Shown here one piece after another: positions 31,823 through 41,373 of a DNA stretch of 64,000 nucleotides. The first letter of the stretch is position 1, and each line of letters opens with the position of its first letter. The stretch is from NCBI RefSeq assembly GCF_023195885.1, contig NZ_JALPKO010000002.1, positions 310,001 to 374,000 of the forward strand, written 5' to 3'. The position numbers and the translations under genes were made by a program. Under the pieces are notes generated by a model. That model ran no database searches. It was not told where the DNA came from and saw only the letters and a list, made by a program, of their open reading frames with translations. Source of the DNA: Methylonatrum kenyense (GTDB lineage Bacteria > Pseudomonadota > Gammaproteobacteria > Nitrococcales > Aquisalimonadaceae).

Positions 31823-32287
31823 ATGAAGAACCTGGATCCACCCGCGAGACGGTGTCGATGTTGTTTCCCGCCCCGCGCTACCACGGCGAGCCGATACATG
31901 GAAAACCGACAGAATGTCCGACTGCCCCTTGCACTGAGCGGCCAGTTGACAATGGGTGCGCTGCGCAACCAGGTGGTGGAGACACGGGATGTCGGTCTGC
32001 GCGGCGCCCGGGTTTCGCCGGTGCCCTCGAACATCCGGCCCGGTGATGCCTGCACACTGACGCTGTTCATCGCTGACAGCGATGTGGATTGCGTCTCGAT
32101 CCGCTGCCGGGTTTGTCACGCCGACGGCGGGGCTTGCGGCGTTTCGTTTCTGGAAGCCGACGCGACGGACTTTGTCATGCTGGGCGACTACCTGAGCAGA
32201 ACATTCCGCGACGATCCCCGGCTGCAGGCCGAGATCATCGGCGGCCAGACGCCGACACTGACCGATTGGTCGCAGACACTGAACTGA
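31823..32287 (+). CDS. PilZ-like protein with an altered c-di-GMP motif
   Basis: The 154-residue protein has a PilZ-type beta-barrel pattern. The RxxxR element is present (RQNVR), but the second motif, usually D/N-x-S-x-x-G, reads DVGLRG, with glycine for serine. The extra cysteines (CRVCHADGGACG) are unusual. ATG 31823 has a GGGGCGACG before it, but the conserved region only begins at an ATG at 31898, and either may be the start. A c-di-GMP effector role is likely from the fold and from the neighbouring diguanylate cyclase, with weakened or altered binding as a real possibility. Confidence 0.6.
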   Translation: MKNLDPPARRCRCCFPPRATTASRYMENRQNVRLPLALSGQLTMGALRNQVVETRDVGLRGARVSPVPSNIRPGDACTLTLFIADSDVDCVSIRCRVCHADGGACGVSFLEADATDFVMLGDYLSRTFRDDPRLQAEIIGGQTPTLTDWSQTLN

Positions 32288-32310
32288 ATAAGGGCTTCGC
32301 CCCTTCCTGC

Positions 32311-33162
32311 CTATCCATCCGGTCCTGCCTGTCGCAGGCTTCGCCGCATCCAGTCGACCAGGTATTCCTTCTCGCCACGAATCAGCAGGGCCTCGGTGTG
32401 TCCGGCCGGTGTGGCGCGGCGCAGTTCCACCGGGCCCTCGGCGGCTTCCAGCAATGCCTGGGCGTGATGCGGCGGCACGATCTCGTCCTCCTTGCCCGCC
32501 AGTAGCAGAAGGGGAATGGGCGCGATGCGGTGGACCCTGTCGATTGGGTCGAACTGGTCGCTGATGGTTCGTGCCAGCGGCGCCTGGAATGGCCAGGTCA
32601 GCCAGAAACCGGCGAACTTCTCGCGGGCGATGCCGCGATAGCTGCTGAACGGGCTGTCGGCAATGACGCCGCGCACATTGGCCTTATGCCCCCGTTCGGC
32701 AACCAGGGTGATCGCCAGCGAGGCGCCGAGGCTCTGGCCGAAGACGATGAGTGCGTCCGGGTTCACGTCGTCGCGTTGCCGCACCAGGTCCAGTGCCGCC
32801 TCGGCATCCCGATGGACGCCGGCGAAGTCGGGCCGGCCCTCGGATTTGCCGAAGCCCCGGTAATCCAGCAGGAAGACATTGAAGCCCTGTTCCGGCAGCC
32901 AGTGGACCGCGCCGATATGGGTGCTGATGTTCTGGGCATTGCCGTGCAGGAACAGCACCGTGCCCTCTGCCTCGTTATCCGCCGGCAGCCACCAGCCATG
33001 CAGGCGCACGCCGTCGGTCGACTCGAAATAAACGTCCTCGTAGACGATGCCGTGATCGGCCGGGTCCAGGTAGTGTTCTTTGTCGGGGAAGAAGAAAAAT
33101 CCGGCGCAGCCGCTCAGCAGCAGGCAGCAGAGAAATAGCAGGCAGAACCTGATTGCACTCAT
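32311..33162 (-). CDS. Alpha/beta hydrolase lipoprotein
   Basis: This 283-residue protein has a lipobox (LLLSGC, cysteine at 19), so it should be membrane-anchored. The hydrolase core shows the oxyanion loop FLHGNAQN (about 71-78), LLDYRGFGKSEG, the nucleophile elbow GQSLGAS (about 143-149) and, near the end, an aspartate in GKEDEIVP and a histidine in AGHTEAL, completing a Ser-Asp-His triad. It is a BEM46/YfhR-like family; substrate unknown. Its start overlaps the DUF4105 gene by 4 bases, so the two are probably co-expressed. Confidence 0.85.
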   Translation of the reverse strand: MSAIRFCLLFLCCLLLSGCAGFFFFPDKEHYLDPADHGIVYEDVYFESTDGVRLHGWWLPADNEAEGTVLFLHGNAQNISTHIGAVHWLPEQGFNVFLLDYRGFGKSEGRPDFAGVHRDAEAALDLVRQRDDVNPDALIVFGQSLGASLAITLVAERGHKANVRGVIADSPFSSYRGIAREKFAGFWLTWPFQAPLARTISDQFDPIDRVHRIAPIPLLLLAGKEDEIVPPHHAQALLEAAEGPVELRRATPAGHTEALLIRGEKEYLVDWMRRSLRQAGPDG

Positions 33163-35045
33163 GGGTCAATGTACCAGTGCAGGATCAGGTCGACACGGTT
33201 CACGTGATGATCGAAATCCTGTTCCCGGCTGGCGCTCAGTCGCAGGCCGAGATGCCGGTTCAGGCTCAGATCCTGTTCCAGGGCCAGTCGCCACTGGAAC
33301 TGGTGGTCGGTGAATGCGCCACCCTCGGCACGCAGTCGGGTACGCCAGCGTTCGCCGCCGTACAGCAGGTCCAGCCGCGGGCCAAGGCCAGCCCGAACCG
33401 TATCATCCAGGTGAGCGGCGCCCCAGGCCGCGCCGCGTAATCCGGCATAGAACAGCCAGTTGTCTCCGGCCAGCCAGCTGAAACCGCCTCCACCCTCCAG
33501 ACCGGTTTGCAGACCATAGCCACCTTGCGGGCGCAGGCGTTGCTCCAGGCCACCGCCGATATGCCAGGAACGGCTCTGGAAAAAGGGTTCCCGGGGCACC
33601 AGCGACTCCACGTCCACCAGGCGCAGGCGGTCCAGCTGCAGGCGGTCGCGGTCCAGGTCATACAGCAGCCGCGTATCACCAAAGCTGATATGGGCGCCGT
33701 CCCGGTAACCCGGCGCCGGATCCAGCAGGTCATGGTAGGCGGGCCGCCAGTGCAGGCCGATGTGGTTGGCGTCGTCCCGGCGGCCGCCACCGAATCCCAG
33801 GCGCAAGGTGCTATGCCCTTCGTCCGGTCGCGTATCCGGCGTCGGCGGTTCATTGCTGTCCGGCGGCGGACCCAGCTCGCTGCGGGCGACGAGTAGCGAG
33901 CGCAGGCGCTCGCGCTGGACCTCATCGCCGGCCTCCATACGGTAATGCAGCAGATCATGGGCGCTTTCCAGCATCACCTGTTGGCGCTCCGGTTCCGCGT
34001 TGCCGGCCAGGCCTTCCGGGCCGTCCTCCAGCAACCGCCGCACCTGGTCGATTTCCTCGTCGTCGAGCCCGTCCAGCTGGTGCTCCAGACGGGTTCGGCT
34101 GGCCGGCCGGTAGCGCGTATCGGCCAGCATGCCCTCGGGTTCCAGGGCAACACGGATGGTGTCTGTGGGTGTTGCCCACCAACTGAACCGGTCGCTCAGG
34201 GTCAGTCCGGGGCGGGCCACCTCCAGCAGCTTGAGCAGGCGGTAGGAACAGTTCTGATGCAGGAAATAGTAGGGAAAGGCGATGCCACGCAGTTCCCAGA
34301 CGTGGCGCATCATCTGGTCGACTTCGTCCTGGTCAAGCGCCAGCTCGTACTCCCACAGGTCCCGGTTCTCCAGATGGTTGTATTCCTGCACCTTCTCGTA
34401 ATAGGGCATGACCGAGAAGCGGCCCGGATAGCCGCCCGTCAGGCCGCGCACCGCGAACACCAGGCCGCTGGTCTCATCGGTATCCGCCGCATGGTTGATG
34501 ACATAGGACAGCAGGCGGCTGCTGTCTTCGCCGGGCGGGTCGACGCGCAACAGCGTGTGGCCGTACATGGATGCCGGGTTGTTCATGTAGGCGTCGGCAA
34601 AGACGATGGTCACCGCGCCGGGGTTGATGGCCTCGATCCATTCCTGATAACGCTGGCACGGTGCCTCGGGGAAGTCGCCCGGATCGATCTCCAGCTGTTC
34701 CTTCAGCCAGTGATAGCGGGCGATGAACGCGCATTGCGGGTGTTGTTCGTCGCTGTCCGGCTCTACCGGCTGGAACAGGCCGCGCAGGGTCGCCTGCAGT
34801 TCGGCCTCGGGATCACGCCAGCCGTCGCTGGCGAGGAAGAATGCGGGATCGCGGGTGCCACTGCGCTTGCCCGGCAGTACCCGGCGCTGATCGTAGTGCA
34901 GCAGGTCCAGCCAGCCGCGTGATTCGGCCAGGCGCAGTTCTGTCGCGCGCTCCAGCAAGCGGTCGAGCTTCTCCTGGTCGGTTGCTGCCGCCATCGGAAG
35001 GGAGAGTCCGAGCAGTGCCAGCAGCATCCAGGTCCATCCGCGCAT
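33159..35045 (-). CDS. DUF4105 (Lnb N-terminal-type) exported protein
   Basis: The 628-residue protein has a signal peptide (cleavage near LPMAAA, about residue 21) and a large N-terminal DUF4105 domain. Within it, TIVFADAYMNNPASMYGHTLLRVD (parts at 145-168) and YYFLHQNCSYRLLKLLE (about 262-278) carry the conserved histidine and the HQNCSYRL element that make a papain-like core. The C-terminal half looks like an outer-membrane-associated beta region, with many charged and aromatic turns and a final WYIDP. The family is widespread in Gammaproteobacteria with no settled function. It is followed by the lipoprotein hydrolase gene. Confidence 0.8.
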   Translation of the reverse strand: MRGWTWMLLALLGLSLPMAAATDQEKLDRLLERATELRLAESRGWLDLLHYDQRRVLPGKRSGTRDPAFFLASDGWRDPEAELQATLRGLFQPVEPDSDEQHPQCAFIARYHWLKEQLEIDPGDFPEAPCQRYQEWIEAINPGAVTIVFADAYMNNPASMYGHTLLRVDPPGEDSSRLLSYVINHAADTDETSGLVFAVRGLTGGYPGRFSVMPYYEKVQEYNHLENRDLWEYELALDQDEVDQMMRHVWELRGIAFPYYFLHQNCSYRLLKLLEVARPGLTLSDRFSWWATPTDTIRVALEPEGMLADTRYRPASRTRLEHQLDGLDDEEIDQVRRLLEDGPEGLAGNAEPERQQVMLESAHDLLHYRMEAGDEVQRERLRSLLVARSELGPPPDSNEPPTPDTRPDEGHSTLRLGFGGGRRDDANHIGLHWRPAYHDLLDPAPGYRDGAHISFGDTRLLYDLDRDRLQLDRLRLVDVESLVPREPFFQSRSWHIGGGLEQRLRPQGGYGLQTGLEGGGGFSWLAGDNWLFYAGLRGAAWGAAHLDDTVRAGLGPRLDLLYGGERWRTRLRAEGGAFTDHQFQWRLALEQDLSLNRHLGLRLSASREQDFDHHVNRVDLILHWYIDP

Positions 35046-35061
35046 GGGCGGGTCTCATCCG

Positions 35062-35096
35062 TAAAAAAACGGCCGCCCGAAAGGGACGGCCGTTGT
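35062..35096 (-). terminator. Rho-independent terminator after the DUF3015 gene
   Basis: On the minus strand AACGGCCG pairs with CGGCCGTT, extended by CCC/GGG around a TTTC loop, and is followed by a run of seven T. It lies between the DUF3015 stop and the DUF4105 start. Confidence 0.8.
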
Positions 35097-35111
35097 CGAG
35101 GGTGACGTCGA

Positions 35112-35591
35112 TCAGACCGCGTAGCGGCTCAGCTCTGCATCTTCACGCAGGGCGTCGTCGATGGCGGAAATGACGTCGTCGGCAGTGACTTCGCTGCTGG
35201 AGAAGATGCTGCCGTAGTTCTGCTGCAGGGTCGTCTTGAAGGCCTGGCGATCCTCGGCTTCGATGCCCATCAGTTCGGCCAGCACGTCCAGGGATTCACC
35301 CTCGCCGACGGACATGTCACGAGCGATCAAATCCATGTTGCTGCCGGTGTACATGCCGAGGGCGGCGGTGGAGCGGACCACGCCGTCGCGGGTGCAGCCC
35401 AAGGTGCCGGAGGTGATGCCGAAGGTCTGGTTGCCGGAGGTGCCGTTGGTGGTCACGGCCAACACCTGCGGTGCAATCCCCGACTGGCCTTCCCAGGCCA
35501 TCGAGCCGAGGCCGCAGCCGGTGTTTTCGGCCTGGGCGGAAACCGACCACAGTGCCCCCAAGGCGACGGCAGCGAGCAGTTTGGTTTTCAT
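35112..35591 (-). CDS. DUF3015 family periplasmic protein
   Basis: This 159-residue protein has a standard signal peptide (MKTKLLAAVALGALWSVSAQA) and the DUF3015 pattern: TGCGLGSMAWEGQSG, APQVLAVTTNGTSGNQTFGIT, GTLGCT, then a C-terminal helical part. Two cysteines probably form a disulfide. The ATG at 35591 is chosen over an upstream in-frame ATG because AAGGAG stands 7 bases before it and the signal peptide starts here. The function of the family is unknown. A strong terminator follows, so it is a single-gene unit. Confidence 0.87.
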   Translation of the reverse strand: MKTKLLAAVALGALWSVSAQAENTGCGLGSMAWEGQSGIAPQVLAVTTNGTSGNQTFGITSGTLGCTRDGVVRSTAALGMYTGSNMDLIARDMSVGEGESLDVLAELMGIEAEDRQAFKTTLQQNYGSIFSSSEVTADDVISAIDDALREDAELSRYAV

Positions 35592-35621
35592 TGAGAACTC
35601 CTTTTTATCGATCCATCGCAT

Positions 35622-35958
35622 GAAATCGGTGCGCTATGCCCGACGGGCAGCCTGGCCGACGCCATCACGCCGGCTGCTCCCGAGTCCTGAGTATCACAGC
35701 AGCGCCTGCCTGGTCTATGGATGCGGACCCAAAAACTGTTTTAGTTAAAAGCGTTTAGCGTCGATTTGATCGGCACCAGGGAGGTCAAGAGTGGCAAGCT
35801 GGCTGCGAGGGGACCCGCCCTAACGGAACCTCTTGCATATCGTGTCATCATGGTGGCATCCGTTGCCTGGCTGTTAGTCCGAGATCCGGCTTCAGCCTAG
35901 ATCACCGGTCCTGCGACACTCGACGGCGTCATCGCCGTTGCCCGGGAGGCCCAGGCAA
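35622..35958. other. Divergent region between DUF3015 and selO
   Basis: These 337 bases hold no supported gene. An AT-rich patch (AAACTGTTTTAGTTAAAAGC, 35733-35752) probably marks the promoter zone for one or both divergent genes, but no clear -35/-10 pair is named. Confidence 0.4.
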
Positions 35959-37437
35959 GTGACCTTGCACATTCCTTTCGACAACAGTTATCAACACCTG
36001 CCGGAGGTGTTTCACAGCCCGGCCGCTCCGGCGCCGTTCTCCGCCCGGAGGCTGCTGGCGGTCAATCGTGAGCTGGCCGAGGAATTGCGGTTGCCGTTCG
36101 GTGGCTACGACGAAAACCGCCTGGCCGGCACCTTCTCCGGTGTCGAGCCGCCTCCGGGTGCGGCGATGCTGGCCCAGGCCTATGCGGGTCATCAGTTCGG
36201 CAACTTCGTACCCACGCTTGGCGATGGTCGGGCGGTGCTGCTGGGCGAGGTCATGGACCGTTACGGCCGGCGGCGTGATATTCACCTGAAGGGGGCGGGG
36301 CGGACGTCGTTCTCCCGCAGCGGCGATGGGCTGTGTCCGCTGGGTCCGGCCCTGCGGGAGTATCTGGTCAGTGAGGCGATGCACGCCCTCGGCGTGCCCA
36401 CCACCCGGGCGCTCGCGCTGGTGTTGACCGACGCCACCGCCTGGCGCGAGCAGCCGAAGCCTGCCGCGGTCATCGCCCGGGTTGCCGCCAGTCATGTCCG
36501 GGTGGGAACGTTCCAGTATGTCGCGGCGCGGGGCGACGATGACAATGTGCGTCGGCTGGCGGATTACGTCATCCAGCGGCACTATCCGGCGCTTGCCGAA
36601 TCCGATACGCCGTATCGCGACCTGCTGGCGGAGATCGCCGATCGTCAGGCTCGACTGATCACCGACTGGATGCGGTTCGGTTTCATCCACGGCGTTATGA
36701 ACACCGACAACATGGCGGTTTCCGGCGAAACCATCGATTTCGGGCCCTGTGCCTTCATGGATGAATTCCGGGCCGATGCCCGGTTCAGTTTCATCGACCA
36801 GCACGGGCGCTACGCTTACGCCAACCAGCCGTCTCTGGCGCTGTGGAACCTGAGCCGTTTGGCCGAGGCGATATTGCCTCTGCTCGATGCCGATCAGGAC
36901 CGTGCAGTCGCCATCGCGCAGGATGTCCTGGCCGGTTTCATGCCGGATTTCGAGGCCCGTTGGCGCAAGGCCATGGCCGCAAAGATCGGCCTTGCCGAAA
37001 CACAGGAAGATGATGCGGCCCTGGTCCAGTCGCTGCTGGAAGCCATGCAGCAGAATCGCGTTGATTTCACCCTGATGTTCCGGCGGCTGTGCGATGCGGT
37101 TGCGGATCCTGCTGCCAATGACGGCCCACGGGCGCTGTTCGAGAATGACGCCGACTGGACGGCCTGGGAGGCCCGATGGCGGCGGCGGCTGCAGGCAGAG
37201 GCGATGAATCCTGGCGAGCGGGCAAGGCGGATGCGGGCGGTGAATCCTGCGGTCATCCCGCGCAACCACTGGATCGAGAAAGCCATTCGCGCGGCCGAAG
37301 ATGCGGATGATTTCAGCGTGTTCGAGCGATTGCGTGGCCCGCTGATCAGGCCGTTCGAGGACACCCCGGACAACGCCGACCTGGTGCAGCCGCCGGCACC
37401 GGCGGAACGGGTCACCCAGACTTTCTGCGGCACATAG
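35959..37437 (+). CDS. selO: Protein adenylyltransferase SelO
   Basis: SelO is a pseudokinase-fold enzyme that transfers AMP from ATP to Ser/Thr/Tyr of target proteins and is linked to redox stress. The 492-residue protein has QAYAGHQFGNF, LGDGRAVLLGE, the KGAGRTSFSRSGDG loop, and the active-site HGVMNTDNMAV with FIDFGPCAFMD-like IDFGPCAFMD after it. Bacterial SelO lacks the C-terminal selenocysteine of animals; this one ends TQTFCGT, with a cysteine near the end. GTG at 35959 is preferred to TTG 35938 because GGGAGG lies 9 bases upstream. It stands alone, divergent from DUF3015. Confidence 0.93.
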   Translation: MTLHIPFDNSYQHLPEVFHSPAAPAPFSARRLLAVNRELAEELRLPFGGYDENRLAGTFSGVEPPPGAAMLAQAYAGHQFGNFVPTLGDGRAVLLGEVMDRYGRRRDIHLKGAGRTSFSRSGDGLCPLGPALREYLVSEAMHALGVPTTRALALVLTDATAWREQPKPAAVIARVAASHVRVGTFQYVAARGDDDNVRRLADYVIQRHYPALAESDTPYRDLLAEIADRQARLITDWMRFGFIHGVMNTDNMAVSGETIDFGPCAFMDEFRADARFSFIDQHGRYAYANQPSLALWNLSRLAEAILPLLDADQDRAVAIAQDVLAGFMPDFEARWRKAMAAKIGLAETQEDDAALVQSLLEAMQQNRVDFTLMFRRLCDAVADPAANDGPRALFENDADWTAWEARWRRRLQAEAMNPGERARRMRAVNPAVIPRNHWIEKAIRAAEDADDFSVFERLRGPLIRPFEDTPDNADLVQPPAPAERVTQTFCGT

Positions 37438-37470
37438 CGCAACGCCGCGAAGGGCCAAAACCGGTCTCGG

Positions 37471-37503
37471 GCGCAGACGCGGTAATAAATCCGCGTTTCC
37501 CTA
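37471..37503 (-). repeat. Dispersed repeat family, copy R3
   Basis: On the minus strand it reads TAGGGAAACGCGGATTTATT, then ACCGCGTCTGCGCCC. It is a diverged copy of R1/R2 and, like R1, starts at the stop codon of the neighbouring gene. CGCGG and CCGCG within it can pair around TAATAAAT. Confidence 0.5.
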
Positions 37504-38517
37504 GCCCAGCTCGACGCGATTGCGGCCATTGCGCTTGGCCCGGTACATCGCCTGATCCGCGCGATCCACCAGTTGCTCCGGCGTGTCCGAAAGGCGGTAT
37601 TCAGCAACGCCGAAGCTGAGGGTGATCGGATGGTCGATACTGAACGCGGTTTGGGCCACCACCTTCCGCAGTGCCTCGGCCAGCACCCCCGCGCCGGCCG
37701 CGTCGGTTGCCGGGCAGATCAGCAGGAATTCCTCGCCTCCCCAGCGGCCGAGGCAATCGGATTGTCGCGAGCGCTCCAGCAACAACGTCGCGAGTTCGCG
37801 GAGCACCCGATCGCCGGCGTGATGGCCGTAACGGTCATTAATCGACTTGAAGTGATCGACGTCCATCAGCACCACGGACAGGGGCTCGGTGCTGCGCTCC
37901 CGGCGCCGGATCTCGTCACTCAGGACATCATCCGCCTTGGCCCGGTTGAACAGTCCGGTCATGGTGTCGGTGACGGCCAGTCGCTCCAGGCGACGCTGGG
38001 CTTTCTCCAATGCCTCGGTGCGTTCCTGGACCATGCGTTCCAGCACCCGCGTCCGGTCCTCGATTTCCTTCAATGGGTAGGGTTCACCTGGTCCGTGAGC
38101 AGCGCTGGGCTGCGACAGGTGTTTGTGTACCACTTTCCATGCGCGTTGTTCCCGCTGCATGACAAGCGACATCCTGACGTGCCGCATGGTCACGGCCTGA
38201 CCCTGGATCTGCATGTCCCAGTCGCACTCGGCCATCACCAGGCCAACGTCTTCACTCAGGGCAATGGCGCGACTGTTGTGGATACGGCAATGGATCGGTG
38301 TCGGCACCTCGGCCACATCCCGTGCATATAATTCCAGTGCGCGGTCGAGGGCATAGACGCGTTCGTCAAGTCCGGTGCCGAACCCGGTGATCCGGTCGCT
38401 GGCCAGTGCCGCCGACGCCTCGGCATCGCGCTGCTCCCAGAACGTCCGGATGTAGGTGTGGAATGCCTCGAGCAGGGATCGCTCCAGTGTCGGCGTGTTG
38501 TTGCATTGGTCTGACAT
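37501..38517 (-). CDS. SnoaL-like/NTF2-fold diguanylate cyclase
   Basis: The 338-residue protein joins an N-terminal NTF2/SnoaL-like small-molecule pocket (about 10-135, with FHTYIRTFWEQRDAE and a conserved VVHKHLS end) through a short coiled coil (about 150-180) to a GGDEF domain. The cyclase motif GGEEF is intact (about 262-266) and is preceded by a RxxD inhibition site (RQSD). It should be a soluble enzyme making c-di-GMP in response to a ligand in the NTF2 pocket. No transmembrane segment is present. Repeat copy R3 begins at its stop codon. Confidence 0.87.
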   Translation of the reverse strand: MSDQCNNTPTLERSLLEAFHTYIRTFWEQRDAEASAALASDRITGFGTGLDERVYALDRALELYARDVAEVPTPIHCRIHNSRAIALSEDVGLVMAECDWDMQIQGQAVTMRHVRMSLVMQREQRAWKVVHKHLSQPSAAHGPGEPYPLKEIEDRTRVLERMVQERTEALEKAQRRLERLAVTDTMTGLFNRAKADDVLSDEIRRRERSTEPLSVVLMDVDHFKSINDRYGHHAGDRVLRELATLLLERSRQSDCLGRWGGEEFLLICPATDAAGAGVLAEALRKVVAQTAFSIDHPITLSFGVAEYRLSDTPEQLVDRADQAMYRAKRNGRNRVELG

Positions 38518-38683
38518 GCGCTGAAGCTATAGCAGGGATTCGCGGCTGGCAACGCGTTTTTTCGGGGCATCGGGGACTCGTGGAAAACCCTGGCAGGGAG
38601 CCCGGTTCTCGGCCGCTTTTCCGGCGGTATAAGTGGCGTCGTGCCTGGCACGTAGCGATCGGGTAGGCTGACATCACACGAGA

Positions 38684-38699
38684 GGCCGCCGAAGCGGCC
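38684..38699 (+). other. Hairpin in the leader of the UspA gene
   Basis: GGCCGC (38684-38689) and GCGGCC (38694-38699) pair around CGAA, a stable tetraloop type, 28 bases before the start codon and just before the ribosome site GAGGAG. It may affect message stability. Confidence 0.4.
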
Positions 38700-38726
38700 C
38701 GGATTCACGACGACGAGGAGAGACCT

Positions 38727-39194
38727 ATGCTGCGGCGGATTCTGGTTCCCGTGAATTTCACGATGCCCTCGGCTAGGGCTGTCGCGGTGGTCCGCGATTT
38801 CTGTCCCCCCGAGGCCACGATCCGACTGTTGCATGTGATTGATCCGGGGAGCCTCGCCGAGGAAGAAGACAATGCCGTCACCAATCCGATGCTCGCGGGG
38901 GATGAGCGGACCCTGGCCGAGAAACGGGCGCAGGAGCGCCTTGACGCCTGGCTGCGCGATGGTGAGGAGTCCGTGGTGGAGATCGGCAACGCCGCCGACC
39001 GTATCGGCGAACAGGCGGACCTTTGGGATGCCGACATGATCGCGATGGGTACGCGCGGCCGCAGCGGTATCAAACAGGTATTGCATGGTTCCGCCACCGA
39101 ATGGCTGGTGCGTCATGCGAAGCAGCCTGTTCTGGTGGTACACGATGTGGAACTGGGCGAGGATCAGGCACGGCACCTGCCGCCGATGGATTAA
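38727..39194 (+). CDS. Universal stress protein, UspA family
   Basis: This 155-residue cytoplasmic protein has the UspA fold start (RRILVPVNF), a central DMIAMGTRGRSGIKQVLHGS segment (about 104-123) matching the ATP-binding G-2x-G-9x-G-S/T pattern, and a PVLVVHD final strand. The ATP-binding type is therefore likely. The start is supported by GAGGAG 6 bases upstream. It stands alone, converging on the NAD kinase gene. The loop after residue 50 is acidic and longer than in the shortest homologues. Confidence 0.9.
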   Translation: MLRRILVPVNFTMPSARAVAVVRDFCPPEATIRLLHVIDPGSLAEEEDNAVTNPMLAGDERTLAEKRAQERLDAWLRDGEESVVEIGNAADRIGEQADLWDADMIAMGTRGRSGIKQVLHGSATEWLVRHAKQPVLVVHDVELGEDQARHLPPMD

Positions 39195-39236
39195 TCGCAG
39201 GCCGCCGTTGTCACGGAAGCGATGCGCCACACTGGA

Positions 39237-40004
39237 TCAGGGCTCAAACTGTTCCTTGACGATGCGCTCCTCCAGATTGTGCTCCGGGTCGAACAGCAGG
39301 GTCAGGGCGTGGGCATTGTCTTCGCGCACCGAGACGTAGCGCACGTCCCGCACCTCGGTGAAATCCGCCACCGCACTGACCGGGCGCTTGGTCGCCTGCA
39401 GGATCTCGAATTCCACATGTGCACTGTTGTGCAGTACCGCGCCGCGCCAGCGCCGTGGGCGGAACGCGGCAATCGGGGTGAGCGCCATGATGGCGGCACG
39501 CAATGGCAGGATCGGTCCGTCCGCTGACAGGTTGTAGGACGTGCTGCCGGCAGGCGTTGAGACCAGAACGCCGTCGGCTGTGAGTTCCCCCAGCCGCACC
39601 ACGCCATCGACGCTGATGCGGATTTTGGCAGTCTGCCGAGTTTCACGAAGCAGCGAGACCTCGTTGATCGCGCGTGCCTCGCGCAGGCTGCCGCTGGCCG
39701 TCCGGGCCTGCATGTGCAGCGGCTTGATGGTGACCGGCTCGGCGCGGTCCAGGCGCTCCAGCAGGCCGTTGTCCCTGGCCGAATTCATCAGGAAGCCGAC
39801 GCTGCCGCAGTTCATGCCGAACACCGGTTTGCCGAGATTCATGTAGCGGTGCAGCGTGCGCAGCATCAGCCCATCGCCACCGAGCGCGATGATCACGTCT
39901 GCCTCAGTGGCGGGCACATCGCCATGGCATCGACGCAATACTTCTGCGGTGCGCTGTGCCGCCTCTGAGGTACTGGCAACGATGGCAATGCGTGGATCAG
40001 ACAT
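39237..40004 (-). CDS. nadK: NAD kinase
   Basis: NadK phosphorylates NAD+ to NADP+. The 255-residue protein has the ATP/NAD motif [10 protein letters not shown] (about 41-50), [10 protein letters not shown], an INEVSL segment, and [16 protein letters not shown] (about 152-167). The length is at the short end of the family (usually about 290), and the N-terminal sheet is reduced, as in alphaproteobacterial types. It overlaps the start of the transporter gene upstream by 8 bases, so it is the last gene of a three-gene minus-strand unit. Confidence 0.92.
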   Translation of the reverse strand: MSDPRIAIVASTSEAAQRTAEVLRRCHGDVPATEADVIIALGGDGLMLRTLHRYMNLGKPVFGMNCGSVGFLMNSARDNGLLERLDRAEPVTIKPLHMQARTASGSLREARAINEVSLLRETRQTAKIRISVDGVVRLGELTADGVLVSTPAGSTSYNLSADGPILPLRAAIMALTPIAAFRPRRWRGAVLHNSAHVEFEILQATKRPVSAVADFTEVRDVRYVSVREDNAHALTLLFDPEHNLEERIVKEQFEP

Positions 40005-41373
40005 GCGTAAACCCGTTGTTCTTGTTGCGGCTGTCCCATTCCTCGGCGCGTGCCTGGCCCCGGGCCTGGCTGACCGCCAGGCAGATCAGCATTGCCATGA
40101 TAAACAGGGCGGCGCAGAACAGGATCGACGCCTGTAGCCCGACTGCCGCCTGCAGCAGGCCAAGCCCGAGTATACCGATGACGCCGGCGAGTTTGTTGGC
40201 GAGGCCCCAGAAACCGTAGAACTCGGCGGCCTTGCTGGCCGGCGCCAGAATGCCGACCAGAGCGCGGCTGGCGGACTGGCTGGAACCCAGGCTTAGCCCG
40301 GCCAGGCAGCCCACCACCAGGAACAGGTGTTGCGCCTCCCAGTCAACGCCGAAGGCCGCGTTGATGGCCTCGGTGACCACGGGCGTGCCCCAGATCGCCA
40401 GGATGGCCAGCACCCAGAGTCCGAGCGCGCACTGGTAGGTGAACTTCGCTCCAAGTCGATCCTGGAGGAAGCCGAAGCCGATGGCGCCCACGGCGGCGGT
40501 GATCTGTACCACGATGAACATGATGTTGCGCACCGATTCATCCCAGCCGATGACTTGTGCGCCGTAGATGAAGGCGAAGGTGATGATGATCGAGATGCCG
40601 GCCATTGCGAACAGCACGGAGACCAGGAAGATGCTGAGGTCGCGGAACTGCCGTAATTCTTCCCAGGTGGTCTGCAGGCGCGCCAGTCCGGCACGGAAAT
40701 AGGTTTGGCCGGCGGGCAGTGCGCGCGGCACGCCGCGTTCCTTCAGCCAGACGAAGGTCGGAATCGCGGCCACCAGGAAAAATGCGGCGGCGAACGGGCC
40801 AACCCAGCGGATCCGGTCGAAGTTCTCGGCCGTGGCGTCACCCAGATAGGCCAGCGTGAAGCCCGCTGCGAACAGGCCGCCGACATAGCCCAGCGCCCAG
40901 CCAATGCCGGAAATCGTTCCGAGATCCCTGGACGGCCCCAGCTCCGGCAGGAAGGAGGCGATGAATGACTCGCCCACCGAATAGGCGTAGTTGGAGACCA
41001 CCAGCAGCAGCATACCGAGCACGATGTAACCGGGTGCGACGAAATAGAGCAGGGCGGTGCTGATCACGGTCAGCACGTAGCTGGCAAACAGGAAGCGCTT
41101 CTTGGCGGCCGAGAAGTCCATGATCGCGCCAAACAGCGGCGCGCTGATCACCACCAGCAGGTAGCCGGTGGAAATCGACAGGCTCCAGAGCAGGTTGCCA
41201 AGGCGGTAGTCGTCGCCGCGATCACCGACGATCACGGTGGTGAACAGCTCGCCGAAAATCACGGTGACGATCAGCAGGGTGTAGGCCTGGTTCGCAAAAT
41301 CGAACATGGCCCAGCCGAAGATCTCCCGCTTCGGCGCGCGTTGCGTTGGCCGACTGAGTCCGATCTGGCTCAT
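39997..41373 (-). CDS. UMF1-type MFS transporter (Atg22-like)
   Basis: This 458-residue integral membrane protein has about 12 hydrophobic segments and the UMF1-family start [19 protein letters not shown]. Other family features are [19 protein letters not shown] (loop 2-3), [10 protein letters not shown], and [18 protein letters not shown] in the second half. These proteins are similar to fungal vacuolar amino acid exporter Atg22, but the bacterial substrate is not known. Its ends overlap both neighbours (4 and 8 bases), so it is co-translated with the membrane hydrolase and NAD kinase genes. Confidence 0.88.
   Translation of the reverse strand: MSQIGLSRPTQRAPKREIFGWAMFDFANQAYTLLIVTVIFGELFTTVIVGDRGDDYRLGNLLWSLSISTGYLLVVISAPLFGAIMDFSAAKKRFLFASYVLTVISTALLYFVAPGYIVLGMLLLVVSNYAYSVGESFIASFLPELGPSRDLGTISGIGWALGYVGGLFAAGFTLAYLGDATAENFDRIRWVGPFAAAFFLVAAIPTFVWLKERGVPRALPAGQTYFRAGLARLQTTWEELRQFRDLSIFLVSVLFAMAGISIIITFAFIYGAQVIGWDESVRNIMFIVVQITAAVGAIGFGFLQDRLGAKFTYQCALGLWVLAILAIWGTPVVTEAINAAFGVDWEAQHLFLVVGCLAGLSLGSSQSASRALVGILAPASKAAEFYGFWGLANKLAGVIGILGLGLLQAAVGLQASILFCAALFIMAMLICLAVSQARGQARAEEWDSRNKNNGFTHV

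Noticed and set aside
35929-37458. A 509-codon minus-strand open frame opposite selO
   Set aside because: It is antisense to SelO, which has clear catalytic motifs; no homology features are seen.
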